From assembly GCA_964507325.1 (NCBI GenBank), contig CAZDQL010000012.1, positions 1-64,000 on the forward strand: a stretch of DNA of 64,000 nt. Direction: 5' to 3'. Shown here piece by piece: positions 26,817-34,554 of the stretch. This stretch comes from CAZDQL01 sp964507325 (GTDB lineage: Bacteria > Planctomycetota > UBA1135 > GCA-002686595). The translations under genes and the position numbers were made by a program. Each line of letters starts with the position of its first letter. Within the stretch, counting starts at the first letter, position 1. The notes under the pieces are model-generated. The model was not told the origin of the DNA. It did not search any database and saw nothing but the letters and a program-made list of their open reading frames with translations.

Positions 26817-28207
26817 TACCGCACCTCCGGCGCCGCCTCCAGCTCGCCGATCCCCATCTCCCACTCCGCGTCGACGAAGCGCAGCGCCGCCGCCACTCGG
26901 GGGGCCGCGGGGGGGCCGATCGGGGAGCGCTCGGGGACGAGTGCGGCGCGCAGGAAGCAGCCCATCGGGTAGGGGCCGACGATGAGCTCGGCGTCGACCT
27001 CTTCGTCCTCTCCGGCGCGGCGCCAGGTGCCGTCGGGGTTCTCCGCAAGAGAGGCCCGGAAGTCCTCGTCGAAGCGCTTCTTCAACACCTGCATGCCACC
27101 ACCGCGGCGATTCAGCTCCGCATGGTGCAGGAGCAGCTCCTCGAGCTGGTCGGGACGCCAGTCCCCCGGTGAGTTGGCCGCGATCGCGAGGTGGAATAGG
27201 TACAGGGGCAACTCCGGCAGCCCAGAGCCGAGGGTGCCGAGGGCCGCGCCGAAGCGCGGATTGAGCTCGGTGGGGAGGAAGCCCTCCGCGGTGAGCACGC
27301 CGTCGACGGTGAAGAACCCGCGGAAGCCGACCGTCTCGCGCAGGTGTGCGCCGACGCGCAGCGCCACCGCGCGCATTTCGTCGCGATCTGCGGGTTCGGG
27401 ATCCCAGAAGGTGGAGGCCCCGGCGTAGGTGAGGCTGTTCGAGCCGGGGACGCGGAAGACGACCATCTCACAGGGTCGCAGGGCGATCTGGGTCTCCGGG
27501 AACGCGAGGCCGTGGATGCTGCACGGCACGCCGTCGAGGAAGGGCATCACCCGCACGCGGTGGCAGTGGGCGGTGAGGAACGCGATCGCCTCCTGCGCAT
27601 CGCCCTTCGCGCGCACCCAACGCAGATACTGCGCCCCGCCGTGGAAGCCCTCGCGATTGTCGCCGACCCAGATGGTGCCCTTCCCCTGGTCGAGGTCGGC
27701 GGCGGCGCGCTCGAGCTCTTCCCGCTCGGCCTTCACGATCCGCCGCGGGGCGCGACGCACGCCGGCGGCATCCCACAGATCGTCGATGATCGTCTTGTCC
27801 TCGAGCACGCACCACGTCGCGGGGCGCCCGCCGAAGACGGGCCGACGCGCGATCGTCTCGTGGGCGCTGAACATGGTGGAGACGACGGGGGCGCTGCGGT
27901 CGGGATCGAAGGCGTCGAGCTGGGCGTGAGCCTCCGGCGGCAGGTCGCCGAGGGCGGCTTCCCCGGCGCGGATGCTCGACATCATGTCGTGCCCCTCGAC
28001 CCCCAGGACGAGCTGCGGATAGACCTCGGGATCCGGCGTATCGCCGGCGCCACGGGTGGGGGCGAGGCAGAAGACCTCCTCCGCCCCCAGCTCGGTGAGC
28101 GCGGCCGCAGTGCGGCCACACGCGACCAGCACGTCCTGCGCCACGATCCAGCGGCGTCCGCCGTAGACCGCGCGCAGTTGCTCGAGGTAGTGCTCGACGT
28201 CGATCAT
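26816..28207 (-). CDS. ATP-grasp domain protein
   Basis: The 463-residue protein looks like an ATP-grasp ligase. A Rossmann-like N-terminal part (IDVEHYLEQLRAVYGGRRW) is followed by VLEDKTIIDDLWDAAGVRRAP, the ATP-binding beta region and the metal-binding ELNPRFGAALG motif near residue 315. A C-terminal part of about 100 residues has no clear match. ATP-grasp enzymes join a carboxylate to an amine or thiol through an acyl phosphate; the substrates cannot be read from the sequence. The gene follows the response regulator gene by 118 bases on the same strand, so it may be the last gene of the redox-signalling cluster or a separate unit. Confidence 0.75.
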   Translation of the reverse strand: MIDVEHYLEQLRAVYGGRRWIVAQDVLVACGRTAAALTELGAEEVFCLAPTRGAGDTPDPEVYPQLVLGVEGHDMMSSIRAGEAALGDLPPEAHAQLDAFDPDRSAPVVSTMFSAHETIARRPVFGGRPATWCVLEDKTIIDDLWDAAGVRRAPRRIVKAEREELERAAADLDQGKGTIWVGDNREGFHGGAQYLRWVRAKGDAQEAIAFLTAHCHRVRVMPFLDGVPCSIHGLAFPETQIALRPCEMVVFRVPGSNSLTYAGASTFWDPEPADRDEMRAVALRVGAHLRETVGFRGFFTVDGVLTAEGFLPTELNPRFGAALGTLGSGLPELPLYLFHLAIAANSPGDWRPDQLEELLLHHAELNRRGGGMQVLKKRFDEDFRASLAENPDGTWRRAGEDEEVDAELIVGPYPMGCFLRAALVPERSPIGPPAAPRVAAALRFVDAEWEMGIGELEAAPEVR

Positions 28208-28325
28208 TCTCGGAGGAGGCGCGGGAGGACGATGGCGGCCTCGACGACGGGGTGGCGTCCCTCCGCGGCGGGCCGCCCTGAGAATCACGGTCGAGCCGGA
28301 GAGACCCGGCTCCGCTTCTTCCCGC

Positions 28326-28706
28326 TCAGCTCGTCAGCTCGGTCGCGAGCTGGATGAAGCGCTCCTTGTCGATCGGCTTGGGGACGTAGCCGTCCGGCGG
28401 CGGGACCTGCTTGCGCGAGGAGATGAACTGCTCGAACTCACTGGAGATCCCGGTGACGATGATGATGGGGATCGCCTTGAGGTCTTCGTGGTCTCGAACC
28501 TCGCGGTAGAAGCGGACGCCGCTCTTCTCCGGCATGGTGATGTCCAGCGAGATCAGATCGGGGCGGAGGTCCTCCAAGATGGCACGCGCCTGGGCGCCGT
28601 CCCCGGCGGCGACCGTGGCGAACCCGTTGTCCTCCAGGAGCGTGGTCAGGAACGCCACGGTGTCCGGCTCGTCGTCGACGACCAGGACCGTCTTCTTGTC
28701 CGTCAT
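28326..28706 (-). CDS. Single-domain response regulator
   Basis: The 126-residue protein is a lone receiver domain. The acidic pocket VVDDEPD, the phospho-acceptor Asp about residue 55 in LISLDITMPEKSG, the Thr in IIIVTGIS and the Lys in YVPKPID are all present. There is no output domain, so it acts by protein contact or as a phosphate relay or sink. Its ATG overlaps the stop of the histidine kinase gene as ATGA, so the two are a coupled pair. Its ending (PPPDGYVPKPIDKERF) resembles that of the receiver domain fused to the iron-sulfur protein at 30199 (RRPEGYLDKPVDEETL), suggesting common origin. Confidence 0.93.
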   Translation of the reverse strand: MTDKKTVLVVDDEPDTVAFLTTLLEDNGFATVAAGDGAQARAILEDLRPDLISLDITMPEKSGVRFYREVRDHEDLKAIPIIIVTGISSEFEQFISSRKQVPPPDGYVPKPIDKERFIQLATELTS

Positions 28707-30181
28707 TCTTCGAAGTCCTCTACAGCCAGCGGTTCTTCCGAGGCCTCGGTCTCCACCACCGTCGGCTTGCGGGGGAGGTGGACCGCGATGCGGGTGCCGA
28801 GGCCGAGCTCGGACTCGAGCTCCAGCTTCCCGCCGTGGGCGGTCGTGATCTTGTTCGCGATGAACAGACCGAGGCCCGTCCCCTTCACACCCTTCGAGGT
28901 GAAGAAGAGGCTGAAGGCCTTCTCCCGCGTCTCGCGGTCCATACCGATGCCATTGTCGATGAGCTCGAAGACGACGCTATCGGATCGGCCCTGACAGCGG
29001 AATACGACCTTGTGCTCAGACTTCTTGTCGTCGACGCGACAGGCGTCCAGGGAGTTCTCCAGCAGGTTGATCAGCAGGGAGCGCACCGCCAGGCGATCCG
29101 CGTCGAACTCCCCGCTCTCGGGTTCGAAATCGGTCTCGACCGCCACGTTCATCTCCTCCGCCCGGGAGCGCTGGATCGCGACGACCTCCTCGGCCAGCGG
29201 GAGGCACTCCACGGGCTCCAGGTTGGGCGTACGTTCCTTGGCGTAGTAGAGGATGTTCAGCACCATCGACCGGATCCGGTCGACGTTGCGCTCGACCATC
29301 TCCAGGCCCTGCTCCTGCCGGGCCTTGTTCTCCTTGGCGACTCCGGTCTTGAGCAGGTACATGCCGCCGTCGAGGCCGTTGAGCAGGCCCTTCACGCCGT
29401 GGGACACCGAGCTGATCAAGAGCCCGATCGACTCGAGCTGCGACTGGAGCTCGCGGATCGGGGTGATGTCCGCGCTCATCTCCATCACGCGCTTGATCTT
29501 GCCCGCGGCGTCGCGGATCGGCGCGGAGTAGACCAGCGTGTTGATGTTCTCGCCGTTGCAGCCGGTGACGACCTCTTCGGAGTGGTGCACCTCACCGTCC
29601 TCGAAGGTCTGCTGGACCGAACAGGGGATGCACTGCTCGTCACGGTGCTTGTAGACCTTGTAGCAGCGCGAGCCGAGCTCCGCGCCGAAGGTTTCCTTGA
29701 ACTGGCGGTTGGCCTCGGTGATGCGCAGGTCGGAGTCCTGGATCGAGATGTAGCAGGGCACCGAGTTGAAGAGCGTCCGGTAGCGCTCGCGGCTCTCGCG
29801 CAGCCGGTCCTGCAGCATCTTGATCGGCGTGATGTCCGCGGAGAGCTCGAGCACCGAGGTGATCTCCCCCGACTCGTCGCGGATCGGCGTCGTGTAGACG
29901 ATGACCGAGATGTCGCGGCCATCAAGAGTGCGGACGTGCTCCTCGCTGCTGTGGCGTCGCTCCTCGCGGAACGAGAGCATGGCCGGGCAGACCTCGCACG
30001 GCTCGGAGCGGCCCTTGTAGAGCTGATAGCAGTGACGCCCCCGGTGCTCGCCGAAGTCCGCGATGAAGCGGCGGTTGGCGTGGATGACCCTCAGCTCCCG
30101 ATCTTGGACCGTCAGGTAGCAGGGGAGCGCTTCGAAGTACTCCCGGAACGGCAGTTGGTCCGGGTCGGGAAGGTCGGGCAT
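28703..30181 (-). CDS. Soluble PAS-PAS histidine kinase with two four-cysteine motifs
   Basis: The 492-residue cytoplasmic kinase has two PAS domains (about 12-120 and 134-242), a dimerisation region with His about 261 in SSVSHGVKG, and an HATPase domain with N-box NLLENSLDAC, DNGIGMD and GTGLGLFIA. Each PAS domain has four cysteines with the same spacing: C21, C51, C62, C65 and C143, C173, C184, C187 (C-x29-C-x10-C-x2-C). The pattern CY-x2-YK before CxxC repeats in both. I infer that each domain may bind an iron-sulfur cluster or another metal and sense redox state. GGAGGGG precedes the ATG. There is no transmembrane helix. It lies 17 bases downstream of the iron-sulfur/receiver fusion. Confidence 0.9.
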   Translation of the reverse strand: MPDLPDPDQLPFREYFEALPCYLTVQDRELRVIHANRRFIADFGEHRGRHCYQLYKGRSEPCEVCPAMLSFREERRHSSEEHVRTLDGRDISVIVYTTPIRDESGEITSVLELSADITPIKMLQDRLRESRERYRTLFNSVPCYISIQDSDLRITEANRQFKETFGAELGSRCYKVYKHRDEQCIPCSVQQTFEDGEVHHSEEVVTGCNGENINTLVYSAPIRDAAGKIKRVMEMSADITPIRELQSQLESIGLLISSVSHGVKGLLNGLDGGMYLLKTGVAKENKARQEQGLEMVERNVDRIRSMVLNILYYAKERTPNLEPVECLPLAEEVVAIQRSRAEEMNVAVETDFEPESGEFDADRLAVRSLLINLLENSLDACRVDDKKSEHKVVFRCQGRSDSVVFELIDNGIGMDRETREKAFSLFFTSKGVKGTGLGLFIANKITTAHGGKLELESELGLGTRIAVHLPRKPTVVETEASEEPLAVEDFEE

Positions 30182-30198
30182 CGGCCCCTCCTAATTCG

Positions 30199-31947
30199 TT
30201 ATTTCCGGGACAGCTCGAGGATCCTCCGAATGTTACTCAAGAGCGTCTCCTCGTCGACCGGCTTGTCGAGATAGCCCTCGGGCCGCCGGACATCCCGCTC
30301 GTAGATCAGCTTCCGCAGCTCAGGTTTGCCGGTGATGATGCAGACCGGGATCTCGCCGAGCTCGGGGTCCTTGCGCATCTCCTCGAAGACGTCCCCGCCG
30401 TCGCGGCCGGGCATCGAGAGGTCGAGCGTGATCAGGTCCGGTTTCTCGGCGCGCGCCAGGGCGACCCCGTCGTCGCCGTTCTGCGCCTGCAGGACCGTCG
30501 CGCCGTTGTCCTCGAACACCGTGCTGAGGAAGACGCAGATGTCGGGCTCGTCGTCGATGACCAGCAGCTTGTGGCCCGCGAGCGGGCCGGTGGCGGCCTC
30601 CGCGGGCTCCTCGGGCGCCGCGGGCTCCACTTCGACCGGCTTCTCCTCGATGACCAGGGCATTGGCCACCAGGTTGACGAGCTGGGTCACCTCCATGCCG
30701 AGCTCGTAGTGCTTGACCACGTCCGCCAAGCCGTCGACACAGTTGTGGCAGGAGGTGACGACGAAGCCCGCGCCCGTCGCCTTGAGCTGTTCGGCCTTGA
30801 TCCTTCCGGAGTGCAGCCGGCGCGCGGAGTACTCCGCCATCGACATCGCGCCCCCGCCACCGGTGCAGCAGTAGTTCTCCGCGCGGTTGGGGTACATCTC
30901 GCGGAAGTCCATGCAGACCAGGTTGAGGAGCTCGCGCGGCTCCTCCCACAGGCCGCAGCTGCGCGCGTTGTTGCAGGAGTCGTGGAAGGTGACCGGAGTG
31001 GAGTTCTTGGTCTTGTCGACCTTGATCTTCCCCTCCTTGATGTAGTTGAGCATCGTGATCACCGAGCTCTCGAACTCGAACGGGATGTCCATCCCGGCCC
31101 AGTTCGGTCCCTCGCAGACCGTCGAGCGGTAGCCGTGCCCGCATTCGGAGACGACCACCTTCTTGACGCCCGACTCGATCGCCCTCTCGTACACGCGCCG
31201 GGCCACCGAGCCGCCGAGGTCGTCGTCGCCGGAGAAGAGCCCGAAGTTGGTCATGTCCCAACCTTCGGTGGGCATCATGTAGCTCTCCTTGGCGGCCCAG
31301 AAGATCTTGGCCGCATCGGCGATCGTGCGCGGGTCGTACTTCGCCTCCCGCGGGTTGATCGTGTACATGATGTCCTTGCCGGGCGCGTCGATGGGGATCT
31401 CCGCTTCGGGATCGCCCACCTCGTCGACCAGCTCCTCCGACATCCACTCGAGCGTCTCGATGTAGTCCTCTTTGAGGACGCCCATCTGGTTGCCCAGCTC
31501 CCACTGGTCCTTGCTGACCGCGGCGACGCCCTCGGGCATGATGCCCACCGAGACCAAGAGGCCGCGGGCCATGCGGTTGAAGGTCGCGTGGTCGACCCCC
31601 ATCGGGCAGTTGAGCGTGCAGCGACGGCAGTTCGTGCAGCGGCCGAAGACGACGTCTTGGAGCTCCTCGAGCTCCTCGTCCGTGTAGACGCTGCCCCCCT
31701 TGACCCACCAGGGGATGACGCGGCCGGTCCAATCGTAGTGGTGCTTGAAGAGCTTGCGGATCTTGTCCGCCTTGTACGGCGGCGCGTAGGTCGGGTCGTC
31801 CGGGTTGGCCAGGACGTAGTGGCAGGAGTCGGTGCAGCTGCCGCAGTGCACGCAGGCGACGAAGGAACCGACGATCTGTCGGTTCAGCTTCACGCCCATC
31901 CTCTCGATCACCTTCTGGGCCTTGTGGGAGCGCGTCTTGTTGCTCAT
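30199..31947 (-). CDS. DsrK/HdrD-like iron-sulfur protein fused to a receiver domain
   Basis: The 582-residue protein has two ferredoxin-type [4Fe-4S] motifs, C32-x2-C-x2-C-x3-C42 and C104-x2-C-x2-C-x3-C114-P. A CCG (cysteine-rich) domain follows with HDSCNNARSCG, YCCTGGGGAM and SCHNC, as in HdrD, DsrK and TmcB, whose CCG domain holds a catalytic iron-sulfur centre. After a Pro/Glu-rich linker, residues about 459-582 are a complete receiver domain (VIDDEPD, Asp about 509 in LITLDLSMPG, CIITGKP, YLDKPVD). The codon after the linker stays in frame, so this is a true fusion. The upstream gene encodes a cytochrome b-like membrane partner, as for DsrM-DsrK, and the downstream genes encode a kinase and a second receiver. 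Confidence 0.92.
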   Translation of the reverse strand: MSNKTRSHKAQKVIERMGVKLNRQIVGSFVACVHCGSCTDSCHYVLANPDDPTYAPPYKADKIRKLFKHHYDWTGRVIPWWVKGGSVYTDEELEELQDVVFGRCTNCRRCTLNCPMGVDHATFNRMARGLLVSVGIMPEGVAAVSKDQWELGNQMGVLKEDYIETLEWMSEELVDEVGDPEAEIPIDAPGKDIMYTINPREAKYDPRTIADAAKIFWAAKESYMMPTEGWDMTNFGLFSGDDDLGGSVARRVYERAIESGVKKVVVSECGHGYRSTVCEGPNWAGMDIPFEFESSVITMLNYIKEGKIKVDKTKNSTPVTFHDSCNNARSCGLWEEPRELLNLVCMDFREMYPNRAENYCCTGGGGAMSMAEYSARRLHSGRIKAEQLKATGAGFVVTSCHNCVDGLADVVKHYELGMEVTQLVNLVANALVIEEKPVEVEPAAPEEPAEAATGPLAGHKLLVIDDEPDICVFLSTVFEDNGATVLQAQNGDDGVALARAEKPDLITLDLSMPGRDGGDVFEEMRKDPELGEIPVCIITGKPELRKLIYERDVRRPEGYLDKPVDEETLLSNIRRILELSRK

Positions 31948-32002
31948 GGAATTCCGCCTCGGATCGGTCGCTCTGGATTCGGTGCCGCGTGGACGAAGAA
32001 CT

Positions 32003-32701
32003 TCAGCCCTGGTTGGGGGTCCCTCGGGTAAAGGGCAGCACTCCGCGGTGACCCAAAGTTCGTCCGAGGTAGTAGCGGGTGAACGGGTAGTACAAGTAGT
32101 GCGAGATCTTGCTGAAGGGCACGTACAGCAAGAAGAACGCCGTCAATATGAAGAAGGCGAGGAGCCACCCCTCCCCTGCCTGCCAGCCATCCGTTCCGCC
32201 ATTCGGCGCTGCGAACACAGCACTGGCGAACCAAACGGTCAGGAGAATCAGCGAGAAGTAGTCGTCGGGCGAGCTGATCTTGCGCATCACCGGGTGGGTG
32301 ATCCGCCTCACGATGCGCAAGCAAGCGACCAGGAAGGCGGATCCGATGACGATCTGCAGCAGGAGCACGATCGCCGACGAATCCATCACCCCCGGCGCGT
32401 AGGGGATCAGGAAGGACATCAGGATGGCCGCCACGACACCCAGGTGGAAGATCACGAACTGGACGTAGAAGGGCAGGTTGCGGCGGCTGCTCTCCATCGC
32501 CCAGGGCATGCCGATGATGGCCATCGAATAGAGGCTGCCCTGGGTCGGGTTCGTTTGGCCCTGGACCCCGGTGCGCGGCTGCCGGTCGCGTCCCTGCTTG
32601 AAGCGGAAGAACCAGATCAGCCGGGTCGTGTACACCAGGGCCATGATGACCAGAGCCACCTCTTGGAGGGTGCGCTCGGAGAAGTGCAGGAAGTCGCTCA
32701 T
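32003..32701 (-). CDS. Cytochrome b-like membrane subunit (DsrM/TmcC/NarI type)
   Basis: The 232-residue protein has five or so helices, at about 14-30, 76-100, 108-128, 148-166 and 178-196. Possible haem ligands are His86 (FVIFHLGVV), His136 and His201 (SKISHYLYY). The placement and length (about 225-330 in relatives) fit the membrane subunits that exchange quinol electrons with DsrK/HdrD-like proteins. The next gene downstream encodes such a protein, 55 bases away, which supports the pairing. I cannot tell from sequence whether one or two b haems are bound. GAGGA about 8 bases before the ATG supports the start. Confidence 0.8.
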   Translation of the reverse strand: MSDFLHFSERTLQEVALVIMALVYTTRLIWFFRFKQGRDRQPRTGVQGQTNPTQGSLYSMAIIGMPWAMESSRRNLPFYVQFVIFHLGVVAAILMSFLIPYAPGVMDSSAIVLLLQIVIGSAFLVACLRIVRRITHPVMRKISSPDDYFSLILLTVWFASAVFAAPNGGTDGWQAGEGWLLAFFILTAFFLLYVPFSKISHYLYYPFTRYYLGRTLGHRGVLPFTRGTPNQG

Positions 32702-32729
32702 CGTTGGATCCTCGTTCTTGGCGCTCCGC

Positions 32730-33248
32730 TCAGAGCTGGTCCTGGAAGGCCTTGACCTCGTTGTGGTCGTTCACGCAGATGACGACCTCCTTGACCCCCG
32801 TCTCGCCAGCCAGGTAGTCCTTGATCGACTTGACCGTGACCCGCGCGCTGTCGGGGAGAGGCAGTCCGTAGAACCCGCGCGCCATCGCGGGGAAGGCGAT
32901 GCGCGGTATCCCCTTCTCGTCCGCGAGCCGCAGGACGTTGTGGATCGTCTCGACGAGCTTCTGCTCGAAGTCCGCCTCTTGGAACTTCGGTCCGACTGCG
33001 TGGAAGATGTACTCCGCCGGCAGCTTCCCGCTGCCGCTGACCACCACTCCGCAGGTGTCGACGGGGCCGAGCTCGTTCAGCTCCTGCTGGATCTTCGGCC
33101 CCCCCCGCATCGCGATGGCGTTCCCGAAGCCCGTGCCGAGATTCAGGTCCGACTGCGCGTAGTAGACGAAGGCGTCGATCTCGTACAGCGTGATGTCCTC
33201 GCGGACCACGCTCACGGTGGCGTTGCTCACGGCGACCTGTTCCGGCAT
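32730..33248 (-). CDS. Macro-domain protein with an altered ADP-ribose signature
   Basis: The 172-residue protein is a single macro domain. Macro domains bind ADP-ribose and some remove it from proteins or from O-acetyl-ADP-ribose. Landmarks are DITLYEIDAFVYYAQSDLNL, GTGFGNAIAMRGG, GVVVSGSGKLPAEYIFHAVGP, RIAFPAMARGFYGLPL and the end DHNEVKAFQDQL. The usual NAAN stretch reads YYAQ, so the catalytic Asn of many hydrolases is missing and binding without hydrolysis is possible (inference). The ATG at 33248 is preferred over an upstream frame extension of 30 residues that lacks macro-fold similarity. It leads the redox-signalling cluster. Confidence 0.88.
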   Translation of the reverse strand: MPEQVAVSNATVSVVREDITLYEIDAFVYYAQSDLNLGTGFGNAIAMRGGPKIQQELNELGPVDTCGVVVSGSGKLPAEYIFHAVGPKFQEADFEQKLVETIHNVLRLADEKGIPRIAFPAMARGFYGLPLPDSARVTVKSIKDYLAGETGVKEVVICVNDHNEVKAFQDQL

Positions 33249-33564
33249 GGGGGTGGAGTTGGATTGGGGGAAAAACCTGGGGGCGATCTCGGTTGGCCGG
33301 GGTGGGATCGTAGGACACACCCCGCCTAGAGTTCCCATAGGGTTACCTCAGTTTCTCATACTTTCCTACCTCTACAGTGTGAGATCCTCAAGCTCCGGGA
33401 GGCCCAACTCGGGGCTCTTCCGCCGTAGCTCACCCCGTGCTCCGACGAGGTGCGTACTCGACTGGATGCAATGGACGGAAGACGCGACCCACGCCGCCGG
33501 TCGCCGGCGCGACCGAAAACTGGACCGTCGAGGTCGCCCATGCGATCTGGAGAATGACTCGATC
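33249..33564. other. Divergent intergenic region with a less GC-rich core
   Basis: This 316-base gap separates the macro-domain gene (minus) from the pyruvate kinase-like gene (plus). Bases 33335-33385 are near 50% GC against about 70% around them, as expected for promoters in both directions. I see several TAnnnT-like hexamers but no clear -35 partner, and no RNA gene. Confidence 0.5.
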
Positions 33565-34536
33565 GTGGACGGACCTTCGATCACCAGCCCGCAACTCGTC
33601 GCGACCCTCGGACCCGCGTCCTTCGGACTCCCGGCCCAGCTCACCGCCGCCGGCGCCACGGCCCTGCGCCTGAACGCGTCGCACATGAGGCCGGAGGCGC
33701 TCGACGAGCTGCTCTCCGACGTGCGCGCCCGTCTCCCCGACCTGGGAATCGTCGTCGACCTGCAGGGCGCGAAGATGCGGCTCGGTGCCTTCGACGAGCG
33801 CGAGGTCGAGGTGGGGGAGCGGCTCCACTTCGCCCTCGAACCGGACGGGCCGGAGGCTCTGCCCCTGCCGCACGCCGAGCTCTTCCACTCGATCGCGGTG
33901 AGCGAGACCCTGAGCTGCGACGACGATCGCCTGCGCCTCTGCGTACGGGAGGTCGGAGAGGAGCGGCTCGTCGCCGAGAACCTGCGCGCCGGCCGCCTCC
34001 GGTCGCGCAAGGGGATCAACGTCCTCGAGCACCCCGTCCTCCTGGGCGACCTCGGGCCGCTGGACGTCGAGCACGTCGAGCGGGCGTCGCGGCACGCGGG
34101 GGTGCGCTTCGCCATCTCCTTCATGCTCGACGGCTCCGAGGCGCGCTGGGTACGCCGTCGCGCGCCGGGGTGCCCCGTGATCGGGAAGATCGAACGGCGC
34201 GGGGCGACCCTTCAGCTCGAGTCGATCGCCGAGGCGGTCGACGAGCTGTGGATCTGCCGCGGGGATCTCGGCGCCCAGCTCGGAGCCCGGGAGCTCGCCG
34301 CGTGGGTCTGCGCCTTCCGCCCCGGGCCCCTGCGAGTCCCCGTGCTGATGGCCGGTCAGGTGCTGCAGCACCTCACCGAGCACCCCGAGCCCACCCGCTC
34401 CGAGGTCTGCCACCTCCACGACCTCGCCCAGCGTGGCTACGCGGGGATCGTGCTCTCGGACGAGACGGCGATCGGCCGCGATCCGGTCGCTGCGGTGCGG
34501 CAGGCGGCCTCGCTGTGGCCCGGCGTGCAGGGGTGA
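33565..34536 (+). CDS. Pyruvate kinase-like protein lacking the C-terminal domain
   Basis: The 323-residue protein covers only the barrel and the cap domain of pyruvate kinase, which makes ATP and pyruvate from phosphoenolpyruvate. Matches are SPQLVATLGPAS, ALRLNASHM (RxNFSHG in typical enzymes), VVDLQGAKMRLGAF, VIGKIERRG with the catalytic Lys, WICRGDLGAQLG and GIVLSDETAIGRDP. The usual 150-residue regulatory domain is absent and several conserved residues differ (ATQM-type segment reads MAGQV). It may be a divergent enzyme or an enzyme-like protein. The GTG at 33565 starts right before the conserved fold; an in-frame ATG at 33466 is possible. Confidence 0.8.
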   Translation: MDGPSITSPQLVATLGPASFGLPAQLTAAGATALRLNASHMRPEALDELLSDVRARLPDLGIVVDLQGAKMRLGAFDEREVEVGERLHFALEPDGPEALPLPHAELFHSIAVSETLSCDDDRLRLCVREVGEERLVAENLRAGRLRSRKGINVLEHPVLLGDLGPLDVEHVERASRHAGVRFAISFMLDGSEARWVRRRAPGCPVIGKIERRGATLQLESIAEAVDELWICRGDLGAQLGARELAAWVCAFRPGPLRVPVLMAGQVLQHLTEHPEPTRSEVCHLHDLAQRGYAGIVLSDETAIGRDPVAAVRQAASLWPGVQG

Positions 34537-34554
34537 GCGACGGGGCGCGGCTCA
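34534..34554. terminator. Short hairpin overlapping both convergent stop codons
   Basis: TGAGC (34534-34538), beginning with the TGA of the left gene, pairs with GCTCA (34550-34554), which contains the minus-strand stop. The 5-bp stem has an 11-base loop, weaker than the hairpins at other convergent junctions. Confidence 0.3.
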
